64,000 nt of DNA from Echinicola vietnamensis DSM 17526. Its GTDB lineage: Bacteria > Bacteroidota > Bacteroidia > Cytophagales > Cyclobacteriaceae. The translations under genes and the position numbers were made by a program. This document shows positions 43,751 to 54,600 of this stretch, piece after piece. The stretch is taken from contig NC_019904.1 of NCBI RefSeq assembly GCF_000325705.1, positions 1,868,001-1,932,000 of the forward strand, given 5' to 3'. Numbering within the stretch: position 1 is the first letter of the stretch; every line of letters begins with the position of its first letter. The notes under the pieces are model-generated. The model had not been told where the DNA came from and ran no database searches. It was given only the letters and a program-made list of their open reading frames with translations.

Positions 43751-46700
43751 ATGAAGAACTTTACAAAGAAACTGTTGTGGTTTGTCATGGGGCTGACTTT
43801 GATCACTTCAGGGTACGCTTGGGCACAGCAACAGCCTGCCCAGTCCTTGGAAATTGTCAAAGGAAAAGTCACGGACAAAGAAGACGGTTCCACCATCATC
43901 GGCGCCACGGTGGTAGAAGTGGATCGAAATGATGAAAGAACCTTGCGTGGGGTCGCCACCGATGTAAACGGTGATTTTTCCCTCCGGGTAAGTAGCAAGC
44001 AAAACCTGATCAGGGTGTCTTTTATCGGGTATAAAACAGTAACTGTGCCGATCGATGGCCGATCAGAAATCAACGTGCCACTGCAATTCCAAGTCAGTGA
44101 CCTGGATGTGGCAGAGGTGACGGCGGATAAGTTGATCGATCAGGGCATGATGCAGATCGATGAACGTGACCTGACTTCTTCCGCTACCCGGGTGGACGCG
44201 GAATTGCTCAAGGAGATGTCTGCGCTTTCCATTGATCAGGCACTGCAAGGAAGAATGGCCGGGGTGGACATTGTCTCCAATTCCGGTGATCCCGGAGCAG
44301 GGATGTCCATCAGGATCCGGGGAACGACTTCCATTAACGGCTCCTCCGAACCGCTGATCGTGGTGGATGGAATTCCTTTCCAAACCAATACTTCTTCTTT
44401 TGACTTTGCGAATGCCAATGAGCAGGAATATGCCCAGCTGCTGAATGTAGCACCGGCAGATATCGAATCCATTACGGTACTGCGGGATGCTGCGGCGACG
44501 GCGCTTTGGGGATCCAGGGGATCCAATGGCGTATTGGTGATCACCACCAAGCGGGGCAGCAAAGGAAAGCCGACCATTACCTATTCTTTCAGAGGCGCCA
44601 TGACCCAGCAGCCGGACCAGATTCCGATGCTCAACGGCGACCAGTATTCCACGCTTATTGCCGAAGGCTATATGAACAGCCGTGGGGTGCCGCTAAACAT
44701 TTCTGCTAATAAAGAGTTTTCCTATGACCCGAAGGATCCGTATTATTTCTATAATTATGGAAACAATACCGATTGGATCAATGAGATCACGCAACTGGGC
44801 TATATGTTCGACCATAACCTGGCCTTGTCAGGGGGTGGGGAGAAAACCCGTTACCGGGTTTCGGTAAACAAAAACAATTCCGTAGGTACCACGGTAGGAA
44901 CTGGCTTTGACCGTTTTGCCACCCGTGTCAGTTTGGACTATTTGGTGTCGAAAAAAATCCGGGTCATGACAGACTTGGCTTACACCAAGTCGACTACGGA
45001 CCGAAACTGGGTAAACGACAAAGACGGCCAAGACCGTGTGCGGGGCATTGCCTATGAGAAGATGCCCAATATGTCTCCCTATGAGTACGACGAATTCGGT
45101 AACCTGACGCCTAATTATTTCTCTCCGGCCAGTAACATCCAGGGAGCTTTTCCCGGTACCTACAACCCATTGGCACTGGCCAATGAAGCCACGAACAGAA
45201 CAGAAAGTGACCGGATCATTCCCAAGTTTACCCTGCAATACCACATACGTCCTGATCTGATGTTCCAGTCGGATGTGGCCTTTGATATCAATAATACCCA
45301 GCGAGAAAGCTTTTTGCCACAGGTGGCCACTGGCCTTCCGATGAACAACCAGAATGTCAATATGGCTTCTGGAAGCGACACGGATTTTCTGATTACCCAG
45401 ACCTTTAACAAGCTGTACTATACGCCAGAGTTGGGTGAGGATCACAGTTTGATGGCTATGCTGTTATTTACCACTTATGAAGGCAGAAGTGACGGGTATG
45501 CCGTGGGCACAACGAATTCCGCTTCCTCCTTCCTGCAAGTACCGGGTACCGTAAACCGGGATGACAATGTCTTCCTTTCTTCCGGAACGAGTATCTCCCG
45601 ATCTATCGGCATGGTCGCCAATGTGCAGTACGGCCTCTTGGATCGCTATATCATCAATGCCTCCATCCGCCGGGATGGTAGTTCTAAATTCGGTGATAAT
45701 CACCGCTGGGGAACATTCCCGAGTGTTTCCGGTAGATGGAGAGTCTCTGGTGAACCGTTTATGGAAGACTTTACTTGGCTGAATGAATTTAGTTTAAGGG
45801 CCAGTTACGGGGAAAGTGGAAACACTCCAAGACAGGACTACGTGCATTTCAGTACGTTCTCCAACCTGAACTGGAACTACCTTGGTGAAACCGGTGTCGT
45901 GCCCAATAACCTGGAGCTGACCAACTTCAAATGGGAGAATGTGGCCCAGACCAACTTGGGGCTTAATTTGGAAATCCTTCAGAGCCGTGTGATTGTCGGG
46001 TTTGATTGGTACCAAAAGCGGACTTCCGATCTCTTCTTGGACAACCTTCGCATACCGAGCACGACAGGCTTTTCCAGTGTAAACATGAACATTGGCACGA
46101 TGGATAATCGAGGATGGGAGCTGTCGGTGTTTACGACGCCTTACCAAAAGGGAGACTTGAAGATCAACTTTGACTTTAACATTGCCAGGAATAAAAACAT
46201 CATCCAATCCATTTCCGAGTTATACCAAACCGACAACCTGGAAGCGATGCAATCAAATGGGAACTACTTCGTGACCATTCAGGAAGGCAATCCACTGGGA
46301 TCTTTTTACGGCTTTAAGTACAAAGGCGTCTATACCGATGGTGAAGCCACCTTGGCCACAGATGCCAATGGCAATGTCATCACCGGCCCCAATGGCGATC
46401 CGGTTCAGATGATGTTTACGTACCCGACCATTGCTTATGAGTTTCAGCCGGGGGATGCCATGTACGAAGACATCAACCATGACGGAAATATTGATTACAA
46501 AGACATCGTGTGGCTCGGGGATGCCAATCCAAAACTAACGGGTGGTTTCGGCCCAAGGGTCACCTATAAAAACCTACAAGTATCCGGTTATTTTAATTTC
46601 CGCTACGGAGTAGACATCGTCAACAGCACCAGAATGCTGACCGAAAACATGTACTCCTACGACAATCAAAACGCAGCTGTGCTGAACAGGTGGAGACAGC

Positions 46701-47035
46701 CGGGCGATGAGACCGACATGCCACGGGCATTGATCGGAACCGGTTACAACTGGCTGGGCTCTGACCGCTATGTGGAAGACGGTTCCTTTATGCGGTTCAG
46801 GACGTTGACCGTTCGGTACAGCATGCCGAAGCCGTTCCTTGACCGGACAAAACTGGGGGATTTGAGTTTTTACCTGACTGCGGAGAACCTGTACACATGG
46901 ACCAACTATACCGGACAAGATCCGGAAGTAGGCTTGACCAGTAGCAATGCCAATCGGCTGTTCCAAATTGGCTATGACAATGCGCGGACACCGCCTACGC
47001 AGACGTACACGCTGGGTATAAACGTACGGTTCTAA
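43751..47035 (+). CDS. SusC-family TonB-dependent receptor
   Basis: 1094 residues. Signal peptide KLLWFVMGLTLITSGYAWAQ, carboxypeptidase-like domain (VKGKVTDKEDGSTIIGATVV; about 38-115), plug with SSEPLIVVDGIPFQTN and ITVLRDAAATALWGSRGSNG, and a barrel ending TYTLGINVRF with terminal Phe. It lies 23 bases after the FAS1 gene and 24 before its SusD. It is the first of two SusC/SusD pairs in the operon; sequence similarity to the second SusC is low by eye, so they probably carry different ligands. Confidence 0.95.
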   Translation: MKNFTKKLLWFVMGLTLITSGYAWAQQQPAQSLEIVKGKVTDKEDGSTIIGATVVEVDRNDERTLRGVATDVNGDFSLRVSSKQNLIRVSFIGYKTVTVPIDGRSEINVPLQFQVSDLDVAEVTADKLIDQGMMQIDERDLTSSATRVDAELLKEMSALSIDQALQGRMAGVDIVSNSGDPGAGMSIRIRGTTSINGSSEPLIVVDGIPFQTNTSSFDFANANEQEYAQLLNVAPADIESITVLRDAAATALWGSRGSNGVLVITTKRGSKGKPTITYSFRGAMTQQPDQIPMLNGDQYSTLIAEGYMNSRGVPLNISANKEFSYDPKDPYYFYNYGNNTDWINEITQLGYMFDHNLALSGGGEKTRYRVSVNKNNSVGTTVGTGFDRFATRVSLDYLVSKKIRVMTDLAYTKSTTDRNWVNDKDGQDRVRGIAYEKMPNMSPYEYDEFGNLTPNYFSPASNIQGAFPGTYNPLALANEATNRTESDRIIPKFTLQYHIRPDLMFQSDVAFDINNTQRESFLPQVATGLPMNNQNVNMASGSDTDFLITQTFNKLYYTPELGEDHSLMAMLLFTTYEGRSDGYAVGTTNSASSFLQVPGTVNRDDNVFLSSGTSISRSIGMVANVQYGLLDRYIINASIRRDGSSKFGDNHRWGTFPSVSGRWRVSGEPFMEDFTWLNEFSLRASYGESGNTPRQDYVHFSTFSNLNWNYLGETGVVPNNLELTNFKWENVAQTNLGLNLEILQSRVIVGFDWYQKRTSDLFLDNLRIPSTTGFSSVNMNIGTMDNRGWELSVFTTPYQKGDLKINFDFNIARNKNIIQSISELYQTDNLEAMQSNGNYFVTIQEGNPLGSFYGFKYKGVYTDGEATLATDANGNVITGPNGDPVQMMFTYPTIAYEFQPGDAMYEDINHDGNIDYKDIVWLGDANPKLTGGFGPRVTYKNLQVSGYFNFRYGVDIVNSTRMLTENMYSYDNQNAAVLNRWRQPGDETDMPRALIGTGYNWLGSDRYVEDGSFMRFRTLTVRYSMPKPFLDRTKLGDLSFYLTAENLYTWTNYTGQDPEVGLTSSNANRLFQIGYDNARTPPTQTYTLGINVRF

Positions 47036-47059
47036 TTTGACCATTAAAAAGAAAGAAAG

Positions 47060-48547
47060 ATGTTAAAGAAATATATATCCTACACGTTGCTTGCACTGAT
47101 GATCGTCGCAGGGACCAGCTGTGACAGCTGGCTGGATCAGCGTCCCCAAAACGGTGTGGTGAAGCAGGATTTTTGGAAAACGAAGGAGCAGGTGCGCTCC
47201 GCGTTGATGGGAGCCTATGCCTCCCTGAATGGAAATTACCGGGGCTATCACCTTTCGGAGAGGATGTTTTTATGGGGAGAGCTGCGGGGCTATATGATCG
47301 CTCCCAGTACGGGCGCTCGCTTTGAGGATATCCAAGTGCAGCTGGGCAATATCCAGTCCACTAACTCCATTGCTGATTGGGGTGGTTTTTATGGCACCAT
47401 TAACCTTTGCAATAATGTGATCGATAATGGGCCTGGTGCTTTGGAGACGGATGAGACGTTCCAAGAGGAAGACCTGAACAATTACGTGGCGGAAGCTCGG
47501 GCCCTTCGCGCACTGATGTACTTTTACCTCGTGCGAACCTTCGGAGAGGTGCCCTTGTCGATTGAGGCTGTGGACAGCGATGAGGATCAGCTTACCATTG
47601 CAAAGTCTTCACAAGCAGAAGTCCTGGAGCAGATCGTGACGGACCTGGAAATGGCCGAAGCGGATATCTTCGAGCAGCATGAAAATTCTCGGGAGAGCAA
47701 GGGCAGGATGACCCGCTATGCGGTAAACGCCCTTCAGGCAGACGTGTACCTTTGGATGCAAAATTATGAAGCGGCCGCCGAGGCTGCCGATAAGGTGCTG
47801 GCAGGACCTTATGCCCTGGTGACACAGGAAAACTGGATGCGAGCGCTTTTTGTAGAGGGGAATTCCGTGGAAAGTATCTTCGAGATCCAATACGAAGCGC
47901 CTCAGTCAAACACCTTCTTTGACATGTTCAGCACGACTAGAATAACCCGGTTTTTGGCTTATCCATCGGTGCTGGAAGAAAACTTTGGATTCAGTATTGA
48001 CCAACCGGAGGATATTGACCTAAGAAGTATCGATGCCACGCTGAAAAGTAGTGGTGAAATATGGAAATACATTGGGGTGAGCGAAACACAGCGGCGGCAG
48101 CCTACCGACTCTTATGCCAATTGGATCGTTTACCGACTGGCCGATGTGATGCTGATGAAAGCAGAGGCGCTTTCTCAAATTGGCAGGGGAGAAGAGGCTT
48201 TGGAGATCGTCGCGGAAATCCGTGAAAGGGGCGGCGCCATCCAAGCTACGGAAGAAAACCCTTCCCCATCCAGTGCCAATGACGTCATCCGCTATGTGTT
48301 GCGCGAAAGGGCCCGGGAACTGGCCTTTGAAGGCAAGTGGTGGTTTGACTTGCTGAGGGTATCCAAGATGGATGATTATGCCAACTTGGATTTGATGTTG
48401 GATGCGGCCATTACCAATGCGCCGGAAATCAATCTTAGTTCGATTTTAAACCAGCTAAGGGATACACGTAGCCATTATCTTCCTATCTATAATGTGGAGC
48501 TTAATGCTAATCCATTGCTGGAACAAAATCCTTATTACCTCAAATAA
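47060..48547 (+). CDS. SusD/RagB-family glycan-binding lipoprotein
   Basis: 495 residues with lipobox (LLALMIVAGTSCDSW). It has the SusD N-terminal pattern (QNGVVKQDFWKTKEQVRSAL; VAEARALRALMYFYLVRTFG) and C-terminal pattern (NWIVYRLADVMLMKAEALSQ; ERARELAFEGKWWFDLLR), ending QNPYYLK. It partners the SusC at 43751. It is followed 18 bases later by a FAS1 gene, an unusual place for a SusE-like protein. Confidence 0.95.
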   Translation: MLKKYISYTLLALMIVAGTSCDSWLDQRPQNGVVKQDFWKTKEQVRSALMGAYASLNGNYRGYHLSERMFLWGELRGYMIAPSTGARFEDIQVQLGNIQSTNSIADWGGFYGTINLCNNVIDNGPGALETDETFQEEDLNNYVAEARALRALMYFYLVRTFGEVPLSIEAVDSDEDQLTIAKSSQAEVLEQIVTDLEMAEADIFEQHENSRESKGRMTRYAVNALQADVYLWMQNYEAAAEAADKVLAGPYALVTQENWMRALFVEGNSVESIFEIQYEAPQSNTFFDMFSTTRITRFLAYPSVLEENFGFSIDQPEDIDLRSIDATLKSSGEIWKYIGVSETQRRQPTDSYANWIVYRLADVMLMKAEALSQIGRGEEALEIVAEIRERGGAIQATEENPSPSSANDVIRYVLRERARELAFEGKWWFDLLRVSKMDDYANLDLMLDAAITNAPEINLSSILNQLRDTRSHYLPIYNVELNANPLLEQNPYYLK

Positions 48548-48565
48548 ACCTAAAAATAATTGCAG

Positions 48566-50269
48566 ATGAATACCTTCAAGATAAATACCTTATGGCGCAT
48601 AAGAAGCAGCATGGTGCTGCTGGTGGTGCTTTGTTTGGCAGCAATAGGTTGTGAGTTTGATCCTCCTTCCAATATCAATGTTACGGAAGACACCAATATC
48701 AGCGGTTACCTCAGGCAGCACCCGGATGAATTCAGTAACCTTTCCAGAATATTGGAAATTTCCAATACTGAGGGCTTTCTGGGGACATATGGAACCTACA
48801 CGTTTTTTGCGCCCAATAACGAGGCGGTAGATGGATATTTAGAAGAAAACGGCCTTAGCCTGGATGGCCTTGGTGAAGAAGAAGCCAAGGACATCGTCCG
48901 CTTTCACCTGCTGACGGATACCTTGTCCACGGCGGATTTTACGGACGGCAAGCTTTCCGTTCCCACCGAGTATGGCAAGTATTTGGTGACGGGAGCTGAA
49001 TTTGCTGATGGGGAAACCTACACCCGGGTAAACCGCCAGGCCAATATCATCCAAAGCAATATCAAATTGGGCAATGGATTTATCCATGCCATAGACAATG
49101 TGCTTTCGCCACCTACCAAAACCGTGGCGCAGTGGCTGGAGGAAAACCAGCGGTTTTCTATTTTTTCGCAAGTGCTGAAGGAAACCGGATGGTATGATAG
49201 CCTGGATCGGGAGGAAGAAGGCCAGTGGTACACCGTTTTGGCCGAATCAGACGAAGCCCTTTCCGCGGCTGGATATGAATCGTTTGAAGCGATGAAAGAA
49301 CATTATTCCCAGACAGGTGATCCTACCAATCCTTCGGACAGTTTGAATTTATACGTGGCCTATCACGTGATTCCGGATATCAAGTTTATCGCTGACCTGT
49401 TGACTGCTACAGCGCACCCTACGGAGGCTCCACAGGAGGTAGTGACCATTAAGCTGGACGGTACCGATGTACTGGTCAATGACGATACCTTCTTTGGTGT
49501 CCATGAACCGGGATCGCCCATCATTCGGGCGCAGAGTGACAATTCCGTCACCAACGGTGTAGTACACAGTGTGGAAGATCACTTTGCGATCAAGCTGCGT
49601 GCGCCTACGGCCGTGTACTGGGATGTGGCCGAGCAGCCGGAGATTCGCCAGCTGACACAGTTTTTCCGCGTTCCCGGGGCACCAAACTATACGTTCAAGC
49701 TAGGGGAATTGTCGAGGATGACATGGGAAGGCAATTATGTGGATGCCATGGTGAATTATTTTCCACCGAGCCTTAATCAAGTGTACTATGCATTTGGGGA
49801 TTATTTACGAATCGAGCTCCAGGCCAATCGACTGACAGCAGCAGAGATCAAAACCCCTACCTTGGTAAAAGGCAGGTACAAGTTATGGATCTGTCATCAC
49901 GGAGATAAGTGGAATAACGGTTGTGAGCTGAAAGTCACCTTCAATGGGGAGGATATTCCGGGAGCCAGACTGCTGGATACGACCATCAAGGCTCCGACGG
50001 ACATGAACGAAGATGAACTGGAGTCCAGAGGGTGGAAGGAATACCTGACCGCAGGCTCCGATGGAGGAAAGATCATGGGCCGGTTTATCGGCACCATCGA
50101 AGTGCCCACGACCGGAGAGCATACCCTACGCTTTGACCGGGTAACGGGTATTGGGAGAAGTAATGGTGGCTTGTGGCTGGATATGATCCATTTTATACCA
50201 GAAGACCAAGACCAGATCTATCCGAAGTTTGCCTTAGATGGCTCACCGGTGTATGAAGGGGAGGAATAA
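48566..50269 (+). CDS. FAS1-domain lipoprotein with C-terminal beta-sandwich module
   Basis: 567 residues from ATG 48566 (the frame opens with TTG two codons earlier). Lipobox in VLCLAAIGCEF. Two FAS1-like domains: about 40-175 (TYTFFAPNNEAVDGYLEENG; GFIHAIDNVLSPP) and about 180-340 (WYTVLAESDEALSAAGYESF; NGVVHSVEDHF). From about 345 a different module begins (PTAVYWDVAEQPEIRQLTQF) with RYKLWICHHGD and an ending LWLDMIHFIPEDQDQ. The last strand resembles the LxLDYIRxxP ending of CBM6/CBM35-type domains. A glycan-binding role is inferred. The next gene's frame overlaps by 1 base if started early. Confidence 0.82.
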   Translation: MNTFKINTLWRIRSSMVLLVVLCLAAIGCEFDPPSNINVTEDTNISGYLRQHPDEFSNLSRILEISNTEGFLGTYGTYTFFAPNNEAVDGYLEENGLSLDGLGEEEAKDIVRFHLLTDTLSTADFTDGKLSVPTEYGKYLVTGAEFADGETYTRVNRQANIIQSNIKLGNGFIHAIDNVLSPPTKTVAQWLEENQRFSIFSQVLKETGWYDSLDREEEGQWYTVLAESDEALSAAGYESFEAMKEHYSQTGDPTNPSDSLNLYVAYHVIPDIKFIADLLTATAHPTEAPQEVVTIKLDGTDVLVNDDTFFGVHEPGSPIIRAQSDNSVTNGVVHSVEDHFAIKLRAPTAVYWDVAEQPEIRQLTQFFRVPGAPNYTFKLGELSRMTWEGNYVDAMVNYFPPSLNQVYYAFGDYLRIELQANRLTAAEIKTPTLVKGRYKLWICHHGDKWNNGCELKVTFNGEDIPGARLLDTTIKAPTDMNEDELESRGWKEYLTAGSDGGKIMGRFIGTIEVPTTGEHTLRFDRVTGIGRSNGGLWLDMIHFIPEDQDQIYPKFALDGSPVYEGEE

Positions 50270-50307
50270 TGGGCTTTCAGAGATTAACAATACAAATCGC
50301 AACGACA

Positions 50308-51672
50308 ATGAATAGAAGATATCAATATTTCTTGCTGTGCCTTATCTGCCTAGGAGCCTTTTCCTGTGGTGATCAGTGGGAAGAGCATAATGAGGCCACA
50401 CAAGACCTGAACAACAACTTGGTGCAAATGATCCGCGCAGATGCGGATCTGAGCACCTTTGCTTCCCTGCTGGAGCAAAGTGGGCTGGATGCTCAGCTGG
50501 CATCCGGTTCCTATACCGTATGGGCCCCCAATAACGCGGCCCTGGAAAACCTGCCCGAAAGCATCACCGGAGATAAAGCGGCATTAAAGGCCTTCGTGGG
50601 AAACCACATCGGTTACCAACAGCGCCTCAGCCACCAGGCGGAAGATACACTTATGCGGGTAAAGATGCTCAATGACAAAGTCAATGTACTGCGTCAAAAC
50701 AGCATCACCTCCGTGGACCAGACGGCAAATTTTGACTATGCAGACCGCCTGTCCAAAAATGGGGTATTGTATAAGATCGATCGTTTCCTGGAGGTGAAGA
50801 AAAATGTATGGGAAATTGTCAAGGAAAGATCGGATAATCCCGTCAGCCAATTGATTACAGGAATGACCATTACCGATTCCTTGACCAATGAAACGTACAA
50901 CTATTTCGAGTACGACGTGACCGATCTCGCCAATGAAGACAGTACGTACACCTTTTTCCTTTTAAATGATGAGGCGTATGGAACCTTTAAAATGGCCATG
51001 GAGCCTTATTTTAAGGACACCCTACCCGAAACCGAAACACTTTCGATGCCCCTTTCCTTGGGGCTCGCCAAGGACTTGGTGTTTACGACGGCCTATTATG
51101 ACAATGTGCCCGACACGATCCTTTCCGTGGACAGTGTGAAGGTGGCTTTCCATGCCGATCAGGTAGTGGAAAAGATCAATGCTTCCAATGGCGTGGTCTA
51201 CCTAATGAATGGCTATGACTATAAACTCTCGGACAAGATTCCAGAGATCAAAATCGAGGGTGAATATTACGACGGGCTCAGCGACGGTTCCGGTCCGGTA
51301 AATATCCGCGCCAGAACTTGGGCTTCCAACAATCGCGATCTGCTGGTGATCAATAGCGGCATCGCAGGATACAGTGTACGGTACGAAGTCCCTCAGGCAC
51401 ATTCTACCAAGTACGATATCTATTGGCGGGCTGTAAATGACGATTATATCCCGCGGACCAATGAACAGCGGATTGCGGTGGATTCGGTTCAGAATGAATT
51501 GTTTTCCCTGATGTTTGTGGTGCCCAATACGTACGAAGAAGTGTATATAGGGCAGCATGAGGTGCAAAATTACGGTGACCTTAGGTTATTGTTACAGTCA
51601 TATCCGACGACAAGCAACGATTGGAACAGCTTGGTGCTCGATTATATACGTTTGGTACCGGTATTTGAATAA
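50308..51672 (+). CDS. FAS1-domain lipoprotein with C-terminal beta-sandwich module
   Basis: 454 residues from ATG 50308; this start gives MNRRYQYFLLCLICLGAFSC, a good lipoprotein signal. An upstream ATG at 50269 overlaps the previous stop and is a possible but less likely start. One clear FAS1 domain (about 25-160: SYTVWAPNNAALENLPESIT; KNGVLYKIDRFLEV) and a second divergent one (to about 305; YTFFLLNDEAYG; NGVVYLMNGYDY). The C-terminal part (about 312-454) begins IPEIKIEGEYYDGL and ends LVLDYIRLVPVFE, like the previous protein. This paired layout suggests duplication. It precedes the second SusC by 17 bases. Confidence 0.8.
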   Translation: MNRRYQYFLLCLICLGAFSCGDQWEEHNEATQDLNNNLVQMIRADADLSTFASLLEQSGLDAQLASGSYTVWAPNNAALENLPESITGDKAALKAFVGNHIGYQQRLSHQAEDTLMRVKMLNDKVNVLRQNSITSVDQTANFDYADRLSKNGVLYKIDRFLEVKKNVWEIVKERSDNPVSQLITGMTITDSLTNETYNYFEYDVTDLANEDSTYTFFLLNDEAYGTFKMAMEPYFKDTLPETETLSMPLSLGLAKDLVFTTAYYDNVPDTILSVDSVKVAFHADQVVEKINASNGVVYLMNGYDYKLSDKIPEIKIEGEYYDGLSDGSGPVNIRARTWASNNRDLLVINSGIAGYSVRYEVPQAHSTKYDIYWRAVNDDYIPRTNEQRIAVDSVQNELFSLMFVVPNTYEEVYIGQHEVQNYGDLRLLLQSYPTTSNDWNSLVLDYIRLVPVFE

Positions 51673-51689
51673 ACCCAAAACAAGAAACG

Positions 51690-54600
51690 ATGAAGCGAAA
51701 AAATATACAGAAATTTTGTACCGCCATGCTGGCATTGCAAATGGGTTTTGCCGGTACGGTATGGGCGCAGGAGGTAGAGGAAGTCAAGGTACAGCCCAAT
51801 CAGCAGATGGATTACTTGATCGAAAAGGTCACGGGCCGGGTGATTTCCAAAAGCACCGGTGAACCACTGGAAGGGCTTAGCATTGCCTATCAGGACCTCT
51901 CGGCTACTTTTACCAATTCCAATGGGGAATTTGAACTGATGGTGCCGGCTTATACGACGACCATTCGGGTAAACTTCGGCGATCAGTTGGTAAAGGAAAT
52001 TCCCTTAAAAGGCCGTGATCAACTGGAAATAGCCCTGACCGCTATGGAATTGGCAGCTGCTGGCAGCGGATTTGTCCAATTGCCATATGAGGAAGTAGAC
52101 CGCAGGCATGTGGCCGGGGCGGTGTCCGCTGTGGATTATTCCGCAGCGGCAAAATTAAAGGCCAATAGCCCTGAGACTTTTACACAGGGAGCGGCCGCCG
52201 GGGTGAACATGATCAGAAGGGCCGGCACGCCCGGAATGGGCGCGGACATGTTTATCCGCGGTCTGGGGTCCTTAAATGCCAGTACGCAGCCGCTGGTGGT
52301 CGTGGATGGTATGATCTATGATATGGATGCTTACCAGGGGTCCATCCTGAACGGTTACAGCTCCAATCCATTGTCCTTCTTGGACGTAAAGTACATCGAT
52401 AACATTTCCTTTATCAAAGATGGCGGATCTATTTACGGTACCAAAGGTGCCAATGGTGTCATTTTGATCACCACATCACGGGCAAAGGACCTGACCACAA
52501 AGATTGATTTTTACACCTATGGAGGGGTAAACATCCAGCCCAAGAATTTGCCCGTCATGGAGGCAGATGAATTTAAGCCTTACTATGCTGAAATGCTGGC
52601 AAGCAGTGGCCTGACCACCAATGAGGTCATTGGCAACCGCTATTTGAATGAGCGGGCAGATACCTTGGGATATTATAATTACCATAACAATACCAATTGG
52701 CAGGACCAAGTCATGCGGACCAGTTATGACCAGAATTATTACATTAAGGTATCCGGTGGGGACAATATCGCACGCTACGCCCTTTCCCTTGGGCATTTGA
52801 AAAGCAGCAGCATCATGGACCTGGAAGACATGTCCCGTTCCAATGTCCGGTTCAATGCGGATTTCCAGATCACCGAGAAACTGACGGCAGGTACGAACAT
52901 GTCCTTTTCCTATGCCGTGAACAACCTGCATGAATATGGTTTCGGTGCTGAGTCGGTCAGTCCATTGTACCTTGGGTTGGTCAAGTCACCGTTTTTGGCG
53001 CCGAATATTTACTCTGAAGAGGGAATTCGGTCTCCTAATTTGAGTGATGTGGATTCCTTGGGAATCAGTAACCCCAGGGCCATGGTCGAAAATATGAGCG
53101 GTCAAAACAGGCGGTACAGGTTCTTTGGCTCATACGATGCCAAATACCAGTTTAATGAGCACTTTAGCTTGCAGACCTTGTTTGGCCTGACCATAGACAA
53201 AAACCGGGAATCTTTCTTTATTCCAGACTTAGGTACGGACGAAACAGAAGGTCCCAATGCGGAGATCAGAAATGAAATTGGCGGACAGGTGCAGCGGTTG
53301 TTCAGTACTTACAGCGATTCCCGCTTTGATTATACCAATACATTTGGTTTTGCACATGACCTGAATGTGGGGCTAGGATTCCGATACAACAGCAATAAGC
53401 TACAGGAAGACAGGGGATTTGCTTATAATTCCGGTACGGATGACTTGATCACCCTCAATTCCGGTGTAATTACCCTGAACGATGCCAACGCTGTTGCGGG
53501 AGATTGGATATGGATGAGTTATTATGCGGATGTAAATTACAGCTACTTGGATAAGTATTTCATCGATGTGGATGTTGCCGTGGACGGCTCTTCCCGCTTT
53601 GGAAAGCAAACGGCTGACGGCATCGGGTTGTTTGGCCATCGTTTTGGCGTATTTCCTTCTATCAAAGGAGCATGGTTAATTTCTTCAGAGGACTTTATGT
53701 CCGGAGTAAACCTGGACTTGCTGAAGTTACGATTGAGCTATAGCCAGACGGGTAATGATGGCATTGGCAATTATAAATACATGCAGACCTACAGTGGAAG
53801 CAATATGCTGGCCCTTCAGGGCTTGGTGCGAAACAACTTGGCCAACGAAGCCATCCAGTGGGAAACCAACTCCAAGGTGAATGCCGGGATCGACTTCGCA
53901 TCGGCAAACAGTGTGTTTGGCTTAAGCGTGGATGTTTATCAAAATACCATCAGCAATATGCTGACCCTTCAGCCCTTGGAGGCCTTCACAGGATTGGACT
54001 ATTACTTTGCCAATGGTGGAGAAATGACCAATACCGGCGTGGATGTGGGGCTTTCTGCCAAAGTGCTTGACCGGGAGGTGAAATTGACCTTGGCGGCGCA
54101 GGTGGGTACCTATAAAAATGAAGTGAAGGACTTGCCTTATTCACACCGGATTACCCCTGTGGCAGGAGGTGAAGTGATCACCACCGTAGGCGAGTCGGCC
54201 TCCATGTTTTATGGTTATCAGACCGAAGGTGTTTACAGTACTTCAGAAGAGGCGAGTACAGCGGGCCTCAGCACCTATTTGCCAGATGGTACTTTGGGAG
54301 CATTTGGGGCAGGAGATGTGAAGTTTGTGGATCAAAACAATGACAATGTCATCGATGAAAAAGACCGGACAATCATAGGCAATCCCAATCCTGATTTTTA
54401 TGGTGGTTTCTCCCTCCATGCGGCCTATCAGCGCTTTACCTTTGATGCAGCCTTTTCTTTTAGCGTCGGAAACGATGTATATAATTATGTCCGCCACGAG
54501 CTGGAGAGCATGTCCGGCTATGAAAACCAGCTGGAAAGTGTCCGCAACCGATGGAGAACAGAGGGACAGAAAACCAATATGCCACAACTGGCTTATGGTG

